Notes: generated by a model from the sequence alone, not told the origin. Positions 1-9,814 are shown, numbered from the stretch's first letter. The stretch: DNA of 64,000 nucleotides from Mycobacterium sp. (GCA_016197405.1 JACPVR010000007.1:124001-188000), one strand, 5' to 3'. Numbers and translations: made by a program.

Positions 1-59
1 TGGCCGAATAGTTCACCAGCTGGTCATATCGCACGTCGGAGCCGTTACGTTATGCACCA

Positions 60-65
60 TATAGT
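60..65 (+). promoter_or_regulatory. Candidate -10 box for a leaderless esterase transcript
   Basis: TATAGT lies 8 bases before the GTG at 74. A start site about 7 bases downstream of such a box would fall at the initiation codon, and no Shine-Dalgarno sequence is visible. Leaderless mRNAs are common in mycobacteria. No convincing -35 box is seen. The rest of bases 1-73 shows no gene. Confidence 0.3.
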
Positions 66-73
66 ATAGCTAT

Positions 74-1453
74 GTGACGTCGATATCCCTGCTGCACGGC
101 TGGTTGCCGGTTGCGTTGCAGGTGATCGCGCTCGTGGTGCTGTTGTCGGCCGTGGGCTGGCGTAATCCCCGGTGGCGGACGCTGTGGTTGCCGGTGTCGG
201 CGGCCGTCGGGCTGCTTGCCGTCGGCATCGCCTACTGGTTCTTCGCCGCGACCGGCGCCTCCGGGGGCCGCACCGCCCCGGCCGCCTTCTGGATCTGGGT
301 CGCGCTGACCGGTCTGACGCTGGCCGTCGCGGTACTGGGCTGGCGGACCGCGCGCTGGTGGCGCCGTGGTGCCGCCGTCACCGCGGTGCCGCTGTGCGCG
401 TTGTGCGTGGCACTGGTCCTCAACACCTGGACCGGCTACGTGCCGACCGTCCAGTCCGGATGGGACGAACTCAACGGCAAGCCGTTGGCCGGTCAGACCG
501 ACGTCACGGACCTTTCCGGTCTGCAGCACGACCGCGGCAAAAAGGCCGGCGGCACCATCGTCTCGGTCAGTGTGCCCGCCGACGCCTCGGGTTTCGCCCA
601 CCGCGACGAGCTGGTGTACCTGCCGCCCGCGTGGTTCGCCAGCGATCCGCCGCCGCAGCTGCCGGTGCTGATGATGATCGGCGGCGTCTTCGGCACACCC
701 GCGGACTGGATCCGTTCCGGCGCCGCGCAGACCACGCTCGACGATTTCGCCGCGGCGCACGGCGGTGCCGCCCCGGTGGTGGTGTTCGTCGACCAGGGCG
801 GCACCTTTCACAACGACACCGAATGCGTCAACGGTCCGCGCGGTAACGCCGCCGATCACCTGACCAAAGATGTTGTGCCCTACATGATCTCGAAGTTCGG
901 GGTGAGTGCTGACCCGGCCCGGTGGGGGGTGGTCGGCTGGTCGATGGGTGGCACCTGCGCCTTTGCGCTCGCCGTGAAGTACCCGGAGCTGTTCGGCAGT
1001 TTCGTGGCGATCGACAGTGAGCAATTCCCCAACGCGGGTACCCGGGAACAGACCATTGCCCGGCTTTTCAACGGTGACGAGGCGGCCTTCGAGTCCTTCG
1101 CGCCGGCCAGCGTGATCGTCGACCACGGTCCCTATTCCGGGCTGGCGGGCTGGTTCGCCATCTCCGAGGACATCCCGACGCTGTACTACCCGCCGGCAGC
1201 GGAACCCGGCGTCGACGTGGCGGTCCGCAATGCCCCGGACCCGCTCAACCACGCCAAATCGGTCAACTATCTGTGCGGTCTGGCCAGCGACTACGGCATC
1301 GGCTGCTCGGTGGTCGCCGATCAGACCAGGCATGCCTGGCCGGCCGCGGCGAAGGCTTTCAGCGACGCCCTGCCGTGGCTGGCCGGCCGCATCGGGGTGC
1401 CCGGCGCGGCCCCGCAGCCGATGCCGGGCGCCCCGCCGCCCTCGGAGCGGTGA
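74..1453 (+). CDS. Membrane-anchored alpha/beta-hydrolase esterase
   Basis: A 459-residue protein. The first ~120 residues contain about four hydrophobic segments, and the rest is an alpha/beta-hydrolase domain of the esterase D / mycolyltransferase-like type. The nucleophile elbow reads GWSMGG (roughly residues 285-290), and a C-terminal His in TRHAWP is a plausible catalytic base. This layout suggests an extracytoplasmic esterase tethered by an N-terminal membrane domain. The GTG at 74 is the first start in frame and sits just after a TATAGT box, so the message may be leaderless. Neighbour on the other strand is a GMC oxidoreductase ending one base away. The substrate is unknown; membership of the mycolyltransferase group is inference only. 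Confidence 0.75.
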   Translation: MTSISLLHGWLPVALQVIALVVLLSAVGWRNPRWRTLWLPVSAAVGLLAVGIAYWFFAATGASGGRTAPAAFWIWVALTGLTLAVAVLGWRTARWWRRGAAVTAVPLCALCVALVLNTWTGYVPTVQSGWDELNGKPLAGQTDVTDLSGLQHDRGKKAGGTIVSVSVPADASGFAHRDELVYLPPAWFASDPPPQLPVLMMIGGVFGTPADWIRSGAAQTTLDDFAAAHGGAAPVVVFVDQGGTFHNDTECVNGPRGNAADHLTKDVVPYMISKFGVSADPARWGVVGWSMGGTCAFALAVKYPELFGSFVAIDSEQFPNAGTREQTIARLFNGDEAAFESFAPASVIVDHGPYSGLAGWFAISEDIPTLYYPPAAEPGVDVAVRNAPDPLNHAKSVNYLCGLASDYGIGCSVVADQTRHAWPAAAKAFSDALPWLAGRIGVPGAAPQPMPGAPPPSER

Positions 1454-3067
1454 TCAGCGCCCGGTCTTGTCCAGGATCAGATCGGCGGCCCGCCACGCCA
1501 TCGCCATCATCGGACCGTTGAGGTTGCCCGAGATCATCGACGGCATGACCGAGCAGTCCACGATGCGCAGACCGTCGATACCGCGGACGCGCAACCGGTC
1601 GTCGACGATGTCCTCGTCGCCGGGGCCCATTCCGCAGGTGTTGATGGCGTGACTGCCGGTGGTGCCGTTGTGCAGCACCGCGTCGATGATGTCGGTGTCG
1701 CTCTGCACGTCGACACCGGGCAGGATCTCGTGCTCGACCACATCGGCCAGCGGTGAGGTGGAGAACAGCTCGCGCAACCTGCGCAGCAGGTCCACGGTGG
1801 TTCGGCGGTCGTAGTCGGTGTCGAGATAGTTGGGGTCCACCGCGATCGGCTTGTTCGGATCGGCCGAGGTGATCCACACACTGCCCTCCGACGTCGACCG
1901 CAGCACCTCGGCCATGCAGGACACCCCGGGAAGCGGATCGATACCGCCCGGGCGGTCCGGTCGCACGGTGCCGCCCGCGATCGACATCAGGCTCACCAGC
2001 ACCTGCGAGTCCACCCGGTCGACATCGGGGCGGGACTTGAACAGCGCCAGCACCTCGCCCGTCGGCGTCGCGAGCACCCCCTTGCGGGTGCCCAGGTACT
2101 TCAGCGTGGTCTTGGCCTTCTCGACGTTGTTGCGCCAGTGCCGGTTATGGCCCAGATCCCGGCTCAGCCGGTAGGTGTTGACGACGCAGAAGTGCTCCAG
2201 CATGCGGCGTCCGACATTGTCGCGTTCCAGGTACAGCGGAACCCCGGCGTTCTCCAGGACCTCACGCGGCCCGACGCCGGAAAGCTGCAGCAGTTTGGGG
2301 GAGTTCAGCGCACCCAGGGCGACGATGACCTCGCCGCGGGTCCGGATCTCGGAGGTGGCACCCTCCTTGCGCACCACCGCGCCGACCGCCCGGCCGTTCT
2401 CGAATACCAGCCGCTCGACCGTGGTCTCGGTGGCCAGGTGCAGATTGGGCCGCTTGAGCACCGGGTCCAGGAACGCCTTGGCGGCACTGATCCGCACACC
2501 GTTGCGAATGTTGGCCATCGACAAGCCGATTCGCTCGTCGTCGGATTCGTTGATGTCCTCGACCTGCTTGAAGCCCAGCGCCACACCGGCGCGGATCAGG
2601 TAGTCGCACATCGGGTCTGGCTGCTGCACGACGTCGAGCTTGAGCGGTCCGCCGACACCGCGGGTCGGGGACGGGCCGAACGGGTTGTCCTCGAACGCCT
2701 GATAGGCAGGCACGATGTCATCCCAGCCCCAGCCCTTGTTGCCGAGGCGCTCCAGCTCGTCGTAGTCCGGTGCCGTGCCGCGGTTGTAGACCATGCCGTT
2801 GATGGCCGTCGAGCCGCCGACCACCTTGCCGCGGGTCCAGACCTCCGAGCCCTTGGACGGTCCCAGCGGCTCGGTGGGGTAGTTCCAGACGAAACGTTCG
2901 TTGAAGAACACCGTCGACCCCAGTAGCGGGATGGTGAACGCCGGGTGTCGAGGTTTGCTGCCGGCCTCGACCAGCAACACCTCGTTGGCGGGATTCTCGG
3001 AGAGCCGGTTGGCGAGCACACAGCCGGCCGCGCCCGCCCCCAGGATGATGTAGTCGTACCCGGCCAT
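1454..3067 (-). CDS. GMC-family FAD-dependent oxidoreductase (choline dehydrogenase-like)
   Basis: A 537-residue flavoprotein of the glucose-methanol-choline family. The N-terminus carries the FAD dinucleotide-binding motif ILGAGAAGCVLANRL. A second GMC signature, RGKVVGGSTAINGMVYNRG, follows around residues 78-96. Near the C-terminus GSHAINTCGMG supplies the conserved active-site His region, followed by the closing FAD segment around residues 500-530. Length and motif order fit alcohol or choline dehydrogenases that oxidise an alcohol to an aldehyde. The start is ATG at 3067. The gene runs divergently from the secreted glycosidase at 3198 and convergently into the esterase. The true substrate cannot be read from sequence. 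Confidence 0.85.
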   Translation of the reverse strand: MAGYDYIILGAGAAGCVLANRLSENPANEVLLVEAGSKPRHPAFTIPLLGSTVFFNERFVWNYPTEPLGPSKGSEVWTRGKVVGGSTAINGMVYNRGTAPDYDELERLGNKGWGWDDIVPAYQAFEDNPFGPSPTRGVGGPLKLDVVQQPDPMCDYLIRAGVALGFKQVEDINESDDERIGLSMANIRNGVRISAAKAFLDPVLKRPNLHLATETTVERLVFENGRAVGAVVRKEGATSEIRTRGEVIVALGALNSPKLLQLSGVGPREVLENAGVPLYLERDNVGRRMLEHFCVVNTYRLSRDLGHNRHWRNNVEKAKTTLKYLGTRKGVLATPTGEVLALFKSRPDVDRVDSQVLVSLMSIAGGTVRPDRPGGIDPLPGVSCMAEVLRSTSEGSVWITSADPNKPIAVDPNYLDTDYDRRTTVDLLRRLRELFSTSPLADVVEHEILPGVDVQSDTDIIDAVLHNGTTGSHAINTCGMGPGDEDIVDDRLRVRGIDGLRIVDCSVMPSMISGNLNGPMMAMAWRAADLILDKTGR

Positions 3068-3197
3068 AAGTGTCGGTCCTCTCGCGGCGTTTTCCCAGCT
3101 TCCGACGATAGGTTACTGGCGCTGCCGCCGGGTCGCCCATTGGCCGTAAGGCCCTAGGCCAGAGTCCAAAGGCCCTCGTGTCCGGTACAGTTGCCGC

Positions 3198-4250
3198 ATG
3201 TCCAAAAGGTCGATCGTGAAGTTCGCGCGCCTACTGCCGGCTATCGCCGTCGTGCTGGGAATGGTTATCGCTCCCGCCGGTCAGGCAGTTGCGGCGCCCG
3301 TGGCGCCCGCCGCGGGCTACGGCTTCGGCCAGGGCTTCATGGCGGTGGAGAACAGCTTCGACGACACCAACCGCGAGCTCGACGCCGTCGGCCAGACCAG
3401 CGCCTCGTGGTTGCGCGTGCCCATCGACTGGAATGCCATCGAGGGCACCCGGGGCCAGTACGACTGGGGTTACCTGGACAACATCGTGAACTCGGCGGGA
3501 GCGCACGGCCTGCGGGTCCTCGGTCTGCTCGGCTTCTCCCCGCCGTGGGCCCGGCCGGGCGGCGCCACCATGCTTTTCCCGAGTGCGCCTCCGGCTAACA
3601 ACGGCGATTTCGCGGGCTTCGTCACCGCGGTGGTCCAGCGTTACGGCGACCGGATCTCCAACTGGGAGGTCTGGAACGAGCCCAACCTGCCGATCTTCTT
3701 CGGGTTCGCTGACAGGCGCGCGCAGCGCTATGTCGATGTGCTCAAGGCCGCCTACCCGGCCATCAAGGCGGTGCAGCCCGGTTCGACGGTCGTTGCTGCC
3801 GGCCTGAGCCGCGCCAGCGGTGCCGACGCCCCGCCGGCCTTCCTGCAGCAGATGTACGACGCCGGCGCGGGCGGTTTCTTCGACGCGGCAGCGTCGCACC
3901 CCTATGTCACCCCGGGCGGGCTGGCGGCCAACTCGAAGAACGGGTGGTCGGACATGCTGGCGATGCACGATGTGATGGCCCGCAACGGCGACGGCGGCAA
4001 GCAGATCTGGTTGACCGAGATCGGTGCACCCACCTGCAGCTGCTACGACGGCGTCAGCCAGGACGAGCAGGCCAAGCAGATCACCGATGTGCTGGCCGCC
4101 GCGGCAGGCCTGCCGTTCGTCGGGCCGGCGTTCATCTACAGCGTCCGCGATGTCAACACCGGTGACCAGAGCAGCCGGGAGCGTAACTACGGCGCGCTGC
4201 TGACCACCGATTGGCAGCCCAAGGCGTCCGCCGCCGTACTGGCGCGCTGA
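3198..4250 (+). CDS. Secreted clan GH-A glycoside hydrolase
   Basis: A 350-residue protein with a cleavable signal peptide: basic start, hydrophobic core, likely cut after AVAA near residue 33. The mature part is a TIM-barrel of the clan-A glycosidase type (GH39/GH5-like). WEVWNEPN places the acid/base Glu at about residue 161, and WLTEIGAP places the nucleophile Glu at about 274, so both catalytic acids are present. It is probably exported and acts on an envelope or environmental polysaccharide. It lies 22 bases upstream of wbbL on the same strand, where other mycobacteria usually carry rmlD, so it may be co-transcribed with wall-polymer genes. The substrate is unknown. Confidence 0.8.
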   Translation: MSKRSIVKFARLLPAIAVVLGMVIAPAGQAVAAPVAPAAGYGFGQGFMAVENSFDDTNRELDAVGQTSASWLRVPIDWNAIEGTRGQYDWGYLDNIVNSAGAHGLRVLGLLGFSPPWARPGGATMLFPSAPPANNGDFAGFVTAVVQRYGDRISNWEVWNEPNLPIFFGFADRRAQRYVDVLKAAYPAIKAVQPGSTVVAAGLSRASGADAPPAFLQQMYDAGAGGFFDAAASHPYVTPGGLAANSKNGWSDMLAMHDVMARNGDGGKQIWLTEIGAPTCSCYDGVSQDEQAKQITDVLAAAAGLPFVGPAFIYSVRDVNTGDQSSRERNYGALLTTDWQPKASAAVLAR

Positions 4251-4272
4251 CCGCGCCGCTACTGTCTTACCC

Positions 4273-5154
4273 GTGAGTGACGAACTCGTCGTCGTGACGG
4301 TGACGTACTCACCCGGACCGCATCTGGACCGGTTCCTGGCCTCGCTGGCGCTTGCCACCGATCGCCCGGTTCGAACGGTCATGGCGGATAACGGGTCGAC
4401 CGACGGTTCGCCGGAAGCGGCGCTGGAGCGATTCGACGATGTCGAGTTGTTCCGCACCGGCGCGAACCTGGGCTACGGCAGTGCGGTCAACCGTGCCGTC
4501 ACCGAATGTCTGCCTCCAGCAGCGGAATCCGCCGAGTTCTTCATCGTCGCCAACCCGGATGTGCAGTGGGGTCCGGGTTCCATCGACGCGCTCATCGAGG
4601 CCGCGCAGCGCTGGCCGCAGGCCGGTGCGCTGGGACCGTTGATCCGTGACCCGGACGGTTCGGTGTATCCCTCGGCGCGGCATCTGCCCAGCCTGGTGCG
4701 CGGCGGTATGCACGCGGTGGTCGGGCCGCTGTGGAAGAACAATCCGTGGACCGCGACCTACCGCCAGGAACGCGAGGAACCCTCCGAACGCACCGTCGGC
4801 TGGCTCTCGGGAGCCTGTCTGCTGTTGCGCCGCGAGGCATTCGCGGCGATCGGCGGATTCGACGAGCGCTACTTCATGTACATGGAGGACGTCGATCTGG
4901 GCGACCGGCTCGGCCGCGCCGGCTGGCTCAACGTCTACGTGCCGTCGGCCGAGATCCTGCACGACAAGGGCCACTCCACCGGCCGCGACCCGGCCCGCAA
5001 CCTCGCGGCCCACCATGTGAGCACCTACACCTACCTCGCCGACCGCTACACCGGCTGGCTCAATGCGCCGTTACGGGCCATCATGAAAGCCGCTTTGCTG
5101 GCGCGGACCCGGATGGTGGTGGGAAGATCCCGCAGACAGCGCGCTGAAAGATAG
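4273..5154 (+). CDS. wbbL: Rhamnosyltransferase WbbL (GT2 family)
   Basis: A 293-residue GT2 glycosyltransferase matching mycobacterial WbbL, which adds rhamnose from dTDP-rhamnose to decaprenyl-PP-GlcNAc. This makes the linkage unit joining arabinogalactan to peptidoglycan, an essential cytoplasmic-face step. Visible features are the nucleotide-binding MADNGSTDGSP near residue 38, the metal-binding VANPDVQWG near residue 95, and the acceptor motif FMYMEDVDLGDRLGRAGW near residue 200. The GTG start lies 22 bases after the glycosidase. manC follows after 9 bases, as in M. tuberculosis (Rv3265c-Rv3264c), which supports the assignment. Confidence 0.88.
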   Translation: MSDELVVVTVTYSPGPHLDRFLASLALATDRPVRTVMADNGSTDGSPEAALERFDDVELFRTGANLGYGSAVNRAVTECLPPAAESAEFFIVANPDVQWGPGSIDALIEAAQRWPQAGALGPLIRDPDGSVYPSARHLPSLVRGGMHAVVGPLWKNNPWTATYRQEREEPSERTVGWLSGACLLLRREAFAAIGGFDERYFMYMEDVDLGDRLGRAGWLNVYVPSAEILHDKGHSTGRDPARNLAAHHVSTYTYLADRYTGWLNAPLRAIMKAALLARTRMVVGRSRRQRAER

Positions 5155-5163
5155 GGGAGCCCG

Positions 5164-6261
5164 GTGGGAACTGACAACCTTTCGCTGGACCCTTCGAAGG
5201 TCGACGCCGTCGTCCTGGTCGGAGGCAAGGGCACTCGGCTGCGGCCGCTGACACTGTCCGCGCCCAAACCGATGCTGCCGACGGCGGGATTGCCGTTCCT
5301 GACGCATCTGCTGTCGCGGATCGCCGAGGCGGGTATCGAGCACGTGGTGCTGGGCACCTCGTACAAGGCCTCGACGTTCGAAGCCGAATTCGGTGACGGT
5401 TCCAAACTGGGGTTGCAGATCGAGTACGTCTTCGAGGAGCAACCACTGGGAACCGGCGGCGGTATCGCCAACGTGGCGCCCAAACTGCGCCACGACACCG
5501 CGATCGTCTTCAACGGCGACGTGCTCTCCGGTGCCGATCTGCAACAGATGCTCAACTTCCACACCGACCGCAAGGCCGATGTGACGCTGCATCTGGTGCG
5601 CGTCGCCGACCCGCGCGCCGTCGGCTGCGTGCCGACCGACGACGACCACGGTGTGCTGGCGTTCATGGAGAAGACGCAGGACCCGCCGACCGACCAGATC
5701 AACGCCGGCACCTACATCTTCAAGCGCGAGATCATCGATTCGATCCCGACCGGCCGCGAGGTGTCGGTGGAGCGGGAGGTCTTCCCGGGCCTGCTGTCCG
5801 ACGGGGTGCGGGTGTGTGGTTACGTCGATTCCACCTACTGGCGCGATATGGGCACCCCGGACGATTTCGTGCGCGGATCATCGGATCTGGTTCGCGGTAT
5901 CGCGCCGTCGCCGGCGTTGACGCACAAGCGTGGCGAATCATTGGTACACGACGGCGCCTCGGTGGCGCCCGGCGCGGTGCTGGTCGGCGGGACCGTGGTG
6001 GGCCGGGGTGCCGAGATCGGACCCGGCGCGCGCCTGGACGGTGCGGTGATATTCGACGGCGCCAAGGTCGAGGCCGGTTCGGTCATCGAGCGCTCGATAA
6101 TCGGTTTCGGTGCGCGGGTCGGACCGCGGGCACTGATCCGCGATGGCATCATCGGCGACGGCGCCGATATCGGCGCCCGATGCGAACTGCTGCGCGGCGC
6201 CCGGGTGTGGCCGGGAGTTTCGCTGCCGGACTGCGGTATTCGCTACTCCAGCGATATCTGA
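5164..6261 (+). CDS. manC: Mannose-1-phosphate guanylyltransferase
   Basis: A 365-residue nucleotidyltransferase, counterpart of Rv3264c, making GDP-mannose for lipoarabinomannan, PIMs and glycoproteins. The N-terminal domain has the pyrophosphorylase signature LVGGKGTRLRPLT and the metal-site region VFNGDVLSG. The C-terminal third is a left-handed beta-helix of hexapeptide repeats (GAVLVGGTVVGRGAEIGPGA and following). The GTG at 5164 is preceded by GGGGAGC, a good ribosome-binding site. It follows wbbL by 9 bases. Its 3' end overlaps the convergent NUDIX gene by 19 bases. A different nucleotide-sugar specificity is possible, but synteny favours GDP-mannose. Confidence 0.85.
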   Translation: MGTDNLSLDPSKVDAVVLVGGKGTRLRPLTLSAPKPMLPTAGLPFLTHLLSRIAEAGIEHVVLGTSYKASTFEAEFGDGSKLGLQIEYVFEEQPLGTGGGIANVAPKLRHDTAIVFNGDVLSGADLQQMLNFHTDRKADVTLHLVRVADPRAVGCVPTDDDHGVLAFMEKTQDPPTDQINAGTYIFKREIIDSIPTGREVSVEREVFPGLLSDGVRVCGYVDSTYWRDMGTPDDFVRGSSDLVRGIAPSPALTHKRGESLVHDGASVAPGAVLVGGTVVGRGAEIGPGARLDGAVIFDGAKVEAGSVIERSIIGFGARVGPRALIRDGIIGDGADIGARCELLRGARVWPGVSLPDCGIRYSSDI

Positions 6262-6791
6262 GCCGCGGCGCGGCCGACCAGGCTGCGCAATGCGTCGTCG
6301 GCGTCCGGCGGCAGCGCGTCGACGGGCCACCAGCGCAGGTCGAGTGACTCGTCGCTGACCGTTATCACCGCGTCGGTGGGCGCCAGGGCGGCGAACTGCA
6401 TGTCGAAATGCCGGGTCGGGACACCGAGTGAGCAGGTCAGCGCGTGCACGTGCAGGCTCACCGGTGCCGTGGTCAGCTGCAGGCCGGTGATACCGGACTC
6501 CTCGGTCGCCTCCCGCAGTGCCGCGGCCACGATATCGCCGTCCTGCGGCTCGCAGTGCCCGCCGAGCTGAACCCAGCGGCCCAGCCGGGGATGCAGTGTG
6601 AGCAGGACGTGCCGGGCGCCGGCATCCAGTACCGCTGTCGAGGCTGTGAAATGCCCAGGTACACAGGCGCGTTCGCATGCATCGGGCCGCGCGAGGGCGA
6701 ACCCCAGCATGGCCTGACGCAGCGCGTCGGACCCGGGATCGGTTGCGGCCCAGTCGGTCAGCGCCGCGATGACCGAATCCCGCAGGCTCAT
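6243..6791 (-). CDS. NUDIX hydrolase
   Basis: A 182-residue NUDIX protein. The signature GX5EX7REUXEEXGU is visible as [20 protein letters not shown] followed by EESGI, near residues 78-102. Such enzymes hydrolyse nucleoside diphosphates linked to another moiety. Its ATG overlaps the fbiB stop codon (ATGA type), so it is translationally coupled to fbiA-fbiB. A link to F420 or GDP/GTP by-product clean-up is conceivable but is inference. In M. tuberculosis this position holds a DNA methylase gene, so this neighbour differs. The substrate is not determinable here. Confidence 0.8.
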   Translation of the reverse strand: MSLRDSVIAALTDWAATDPGSDALRQAMLGFALARPDACERACVPGHFTASTAVLDAGARHVLLTLHPRLGRWVQLGGHCEPQDGDIVAAALREATEESGITGLQLTTAPVSLHVHALTCSLGVPTRHFDMQFAALAPTDAVITVSDESLDLRWWPVDALPPDADDALRSLVGRAAAQISLE

Positions 6792-8137
6792 CGCCGGACC
6801 AGCAGACCGTCGAGGGCGGCGGGGGATCGCGGTGGCTGTGGCTCCTGCGGATAGCCGATTGCGATGGCGCCCAAGGGCTCCCAGTCGGCAGGTAGATCCA
6901 GCTGCGCACGCACCAGGTCCGGGGTGAATATCGTCGAACCGATCCAGCAGCTGCCGACGCCACGGACTGCCAGCGCCACCAGCAGACCCTGTACGGCCGC
7001 ACCGGCGGCGACGGTGAACATGGTGTGCTCGGCGGCGGTGCGGGCCGCGTCGGGGTAGTGGTGCGCGCCGTCGGGGACCATGAACGGGATCACCACCTCC
7101 GGTGCGTCGTAGAGGATCTGGCCGCGCGCCACCCGCCGGGCGATCTGCTCGTCGGTGCGCCCGTCGCGGGCCAGGTCGGCGGTCCAGGCGTCCTTCATGG
7201 CGTCCAGCAGCGCGGTGCGCCTACCGTCGCCGGAGAGCCAGACGAAGCGCACCGGGCGGGTGTGGTGCGGTGCAGGGGCCGTCAGCGCCTCGGCGACCGC
7301 AGCCTCCACCACCTCCGGTGCCACCGGGTCCTCGGCGAACCGGCGCACCGAACGCCGCAACAACTGAGCCTGGCCGCGGCCCAGTTCGATCGCCTCGGCG
7401 GTCCCGAGCCAGAACAGGTCGTCCGGGCCCGAGCGCAGCAGATCGCGCCCCGTCGAACCGTCGTCGGCGATCGGCAGGCCCCGCACCACCGCCACCGGGA
7501 TTGCGGTCAGCTTGCCCTTGACCAGATCTGCCGCCGCAGCGATCTCGTCGGCGACGGCGACCTCGGTGACCACCAGTTCGTTGCCGTGCGCGTCCACGGC
7601 GCCCGCATAGCCGTACAGCACCGCCAGACCCGCGGCGCCGATGGTGGCGTCGATCTGACCGTTGCGCCACGCCCGGCCCATGGTGTCGGTGATGAGTACC
7701 GCGACATCGACACCGAGGGCGGCCTTGAGGCCCGCCCGCAGCGCCGCCGCGCTGGCGTCGGGATCGACCGGCAGCAGTGCCAATTCGGTTGTGCCGATGT
7801 TTGATCCGTCGACACCGGCGGCGGCCTGGATGAGGCCGTAGGCGTTCTCGGTGATCAGGGTCTTGCCCTTGCGGGCCAGCACGCGCACCGCCTCGGCATC
7901 GATGAGCCGGCGGCGCAGCGCGTCGCGTTCCTCGGGGTCGGCGGGCGCGGCCACGATGCGGCCCTCGCATTTGGACACCACCTTGCTGGTGACCACCACG
8001 ACGTCTCCGTCGCGCAGCCACGGCGCCGCGGCCGCCAGCGCCGCCGTCAGGTCGTCACCGGGGCGGAACTCGGGAAGTCCCGGCACCGGCAGGATCTGCA
8101 CCGATGCGGCCGCACCGTGCTCGATGGGCCGGGTCAC
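6788..8137 (-). CDS. fbiB: Bifunctional F420 biosynthesis protein FbiB
   Basis: A 449-residue protein, practically the length of M. tuberculosis FbiB (448). The N-terminal half is the coenzyme F420-0:gamma-glutamyl ligase (CofE) domain, which adds glutamates using [17 protein letters not shown] and [15 protein letters not shown] are typical. The C-terminal ~200 residues form a nitroreductase-fold FMN domain (RRSVRRF start; [12 protein letters not shown]), which reduces dehydro-F420-0. Its start overlaps the end of fbiA by 4 bases and its stop overlaps the NUDIX start, giving a tightly coupled three-gene operon. It acts in the cytosol in F420 maturation. Confidence 0.93.
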   Translation of the reverse strand: MTRPIEHGAAASVQILPVPGLPEFRPGDDLTAALAAAAPWLRDGDVVVVTSKVVSKCEGRIVAAPADPEERDALRRRLIDAEAVRVLARKGKTLITENAYGLIQAAAGVDGSNIGTTELALLPVDPDASAAALRAGLKAALGVDVAVLITDTMGRAWRNGQIDATIGAAGLAVLYGYAGAVDAHGNELVVTEVAVADEIAAAADLVKGKLTAIPVAVVRGLPIADDGSTGRDLLRSGPDDLFWLGTAEAIELGRGQAQLLRRSVRRFAEDPVAPEVVEAAVAEALTAPAPHHTRPVRFVWLSGDGRRTALLDAMKDAWTADLARDGRTDEQIARRVARGQILYDAPEVVIPFMVPDGAHHYPDAARTAAEHTMFTVAAGAAVQGLLVALAVRGVGSCWIGSTIFTPDLVRAQLDLPADWEPLGAIAIGYPQEPQPPRSPAALDGLLVRR

Positions 8138-9132
8138 AGCGCACCGGTGGGCAGTCCGGCCAGCTGCAGGCCGGCACGCACCATCGTCGCGGTGGCCGCC
8201 GGGTCCGACATCAGCAGCGGCACCGCGGCCACCGCGACGCCGTCGATGTCGGCGCTGTCACCCTCGGAGATCAGCCAGCCGTCCAGCAGGCCGGTGGCCG
8301 AGCGGGCGCCGAAGTGCCTGCCGACCGCCTCGGATGTCGATGCCACCCCGATCACGGTGAGGCACTCGTCGGCCATTCCCCGCAGGGGTTTGCCGGAGAT
8401 GATGGGCGAATAGCCGATGACCGGCGCCGAGGTGGAACGCAGCGCACCGCGGATCCCCGGGACGGCCAGGATCGTGCCGATGCTGACGACCGGATTCGAC
8501 GGTGCCAGGAACACGATGTCGGCGTCGGTGATGGCCTCGGCCACATCGGGTCCCGCGACGGCCTTGTCGGCTCCCACGAAGGCGAAACTGTGGGTGGGCA
8601 CCTGGGCGCGGTAGCGCACCCACCATTCCTGAAAGTGCACGGCGCGGCGCTCGCCGGTATCGGGATCGGTGATCACCACGTGGGTTTCGCTGCGGTCGTC
8701 GGTGGCCGGCAGCAAACGTGCGCCGGGTTGCCAGCGGGCGCACAGCGCCTCGGTGACCGCCGAGAGCGGGTAACCGGCGCGCAGCATCTGACTGCGCACC
8801 AGATGCGTCGCCAGATCGCGGTCGCCGAGCCCGAACCAGTCGGGTTGCACACCGTAGGCGGCCAGTTCGGCCTTGGCATTCCAGGTTTCGTCACGATGAC
8901 CCCAGCCGCGGTCGGGATCGATACCGCCGCCCAGGGTGTACATGCAGGTGTCCAGGTCGGGGCAGATCCGGACACCGTGCATCCAGGCGTCGTCGCCGAC
9001 GTTGACTATCGCGGTGAGCTCATGGGGTGATTCGGCGCCGGTTCGGCTGAATTGGCCCAGGCCAAGCAGCTTTTGCACGCCCAGCAGGAAGCGGGCGCCG
9101 CCGACGCCGCCGACCAGAACGGTGACCTTCAC
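8134..9132 (-). CDS. fbiA: 2-phospho-L-lactate (phosphoenolpyruvate) transferase FbiA
   Basis: A 332-residue CofD-family enzyme that couples the lactyl- or enolpyruvyl-diphosphoguanosine donor to FO to give (dehydro)F420-0. The N-terminal [16 protein letters not shown] is the nucleotide-binding signature. I chose the GTG at 9132 because the recognisable FbiA sequence begins there. An in-frame extension to 9225 adds about 31 basic, low-complexity residues with no resemblance to the family. It is first in the fbiA-fbiB-NUDIX operon and divergent from whiB2 across a 316-base spacer. Confidence 0.92.
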   Translation of the reverse strand: MKVTVLVGGVGGARFLLGVQKLLGLGQFSRTGAESPHELTAIVNVGDDAWMHGVRICPDLDTCMYTLGGGIDPDRGWGHRDETWNAKAELAAYGVQPDWFGLGDRDLATHLVRSQMLRAGYPLSAVTEALCARWQPGARLLPATDDRSETHVVITDPDTGERRAVHFQEWWVRYRAQVPTHSFAFVGADKAVAGPDVAEAITDADIVFLAPSNPVVSIGTILAVPGIRGALRSTSAPVIGYSPIISGKPLRGMADECLTVIGVASTSEAVGRHFGARSATGLLDGWLISEGDSADIDGVAVAAVPLLMSDPAATATMVRAGLQLAGLPTGAL

Positions 9133-9277
9133 ATCCACCGACACTAGGCGGTTAGGGTGGGAGCGAAGCGGCCAGGGACGGGGCCGGAAAGTCACAGTGC
9201 GATTACTCACACGACACGCCCGCACAACGACCCGCCGAAATGTCAGGGATCAATGGTATGAAATTCGGCCCTACCGC

Positions 9278-9306
9278 TTGACCCCGGCAGCTAACCCGTG
9301 TCTAAT
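9278..9306 (+). promoter_or_regulatory. Predicted SigA-type promoter of whiB2
   Basis: TTGACC at 9278-9283 and TCTAAT at 9301-9306 are separated by exactly 17 bases, in the orientation of whiB2. It lies in the 9133-9448 divergent spacer between fbiA and whiB2. The transcript would have a leader of about 135 bases. The rest of this 316-base spacer holds no gene I can support. Confidence 0.5.
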
Positions 9307-9448
9307 CACATCAGTGTCATTTCCCGGTTGACCGGCCGGTTCCGGTGTCGCAGACCGAGATTCGATCACATGTTCGAATTGGGATGGCCACAGCGAAATA
9401 GTGGGCGACATTTAAAGGATTGACGAAACCAAGGTGAGGAGGCGGAAC

Positions 9449-9808
9449 ATGTCCTATCAGCACCTTCTCGGCGCAGTAGGCAACACACCGGCCACCAATA
9501 TCGGTCCGGCAACCGGGGGGAGTTCAGATTTCGGAGCGCGCCCCCATTTAAGCCTGGTTCCCGATGAGTTTGCGGCGGGGGAAACTGCCGACAATGAATG
9601 GCAGGAGCGTGCGCTTTGCGCGCAAACTGATCCAGAAGCCTTTTTCCCGGAAAAAGGCGGCTCGACTCGTGAGGCCAAGCGAATCTGCCTGGGGTGCGAG
9701 GTTCGTGACGAGTGCCTGGACTACGCGCTGGCCAACGACGAGCGCTTCGGTATCTGGGGCGGGCTGTCCGAGCGTGAGCGCCGCCGCCTCAAACGCGGCA
9801 TCATCTAG
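9449..9808 (+). CDS. whiB2: WhiB-family iron-sulfur regulator WhiB2 (WhmD)
   Basis: A 119-residue WhiB protein. Four cysteines at about 57, 80, 83 and 89 (C-x22-C-x2-C-x5-C) ligate the [4Fe-4S] cluster. The GIWGG turn and a basic ERRRLKRG tail follow. Position next to fbiA and Rv3259/Rv3258c homologues identifies it as WhiB2, the essential septation and cell-division regulator WhmD of M. smegmatis. The ATG at 9449 is preceded by GAGGAGG 7 bases upstream; an earlier in-frame GTG at 9434 would lack that site. The N-terminal ~50 residues are a longer, poorly conserved arm. Confidence 0.92.
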   Translation: MSYQHLLGAVGNTPATNIGPATGGSSDFGARPHLSLVPDEFAAGETADNEWQERALCAQTDPEAFFPEKGGSTREAKRICLGCEVRDECLDYALANDERFGIWGGLSERERRRLKRGII

Positions 9809-9814
9809 CGCGAT

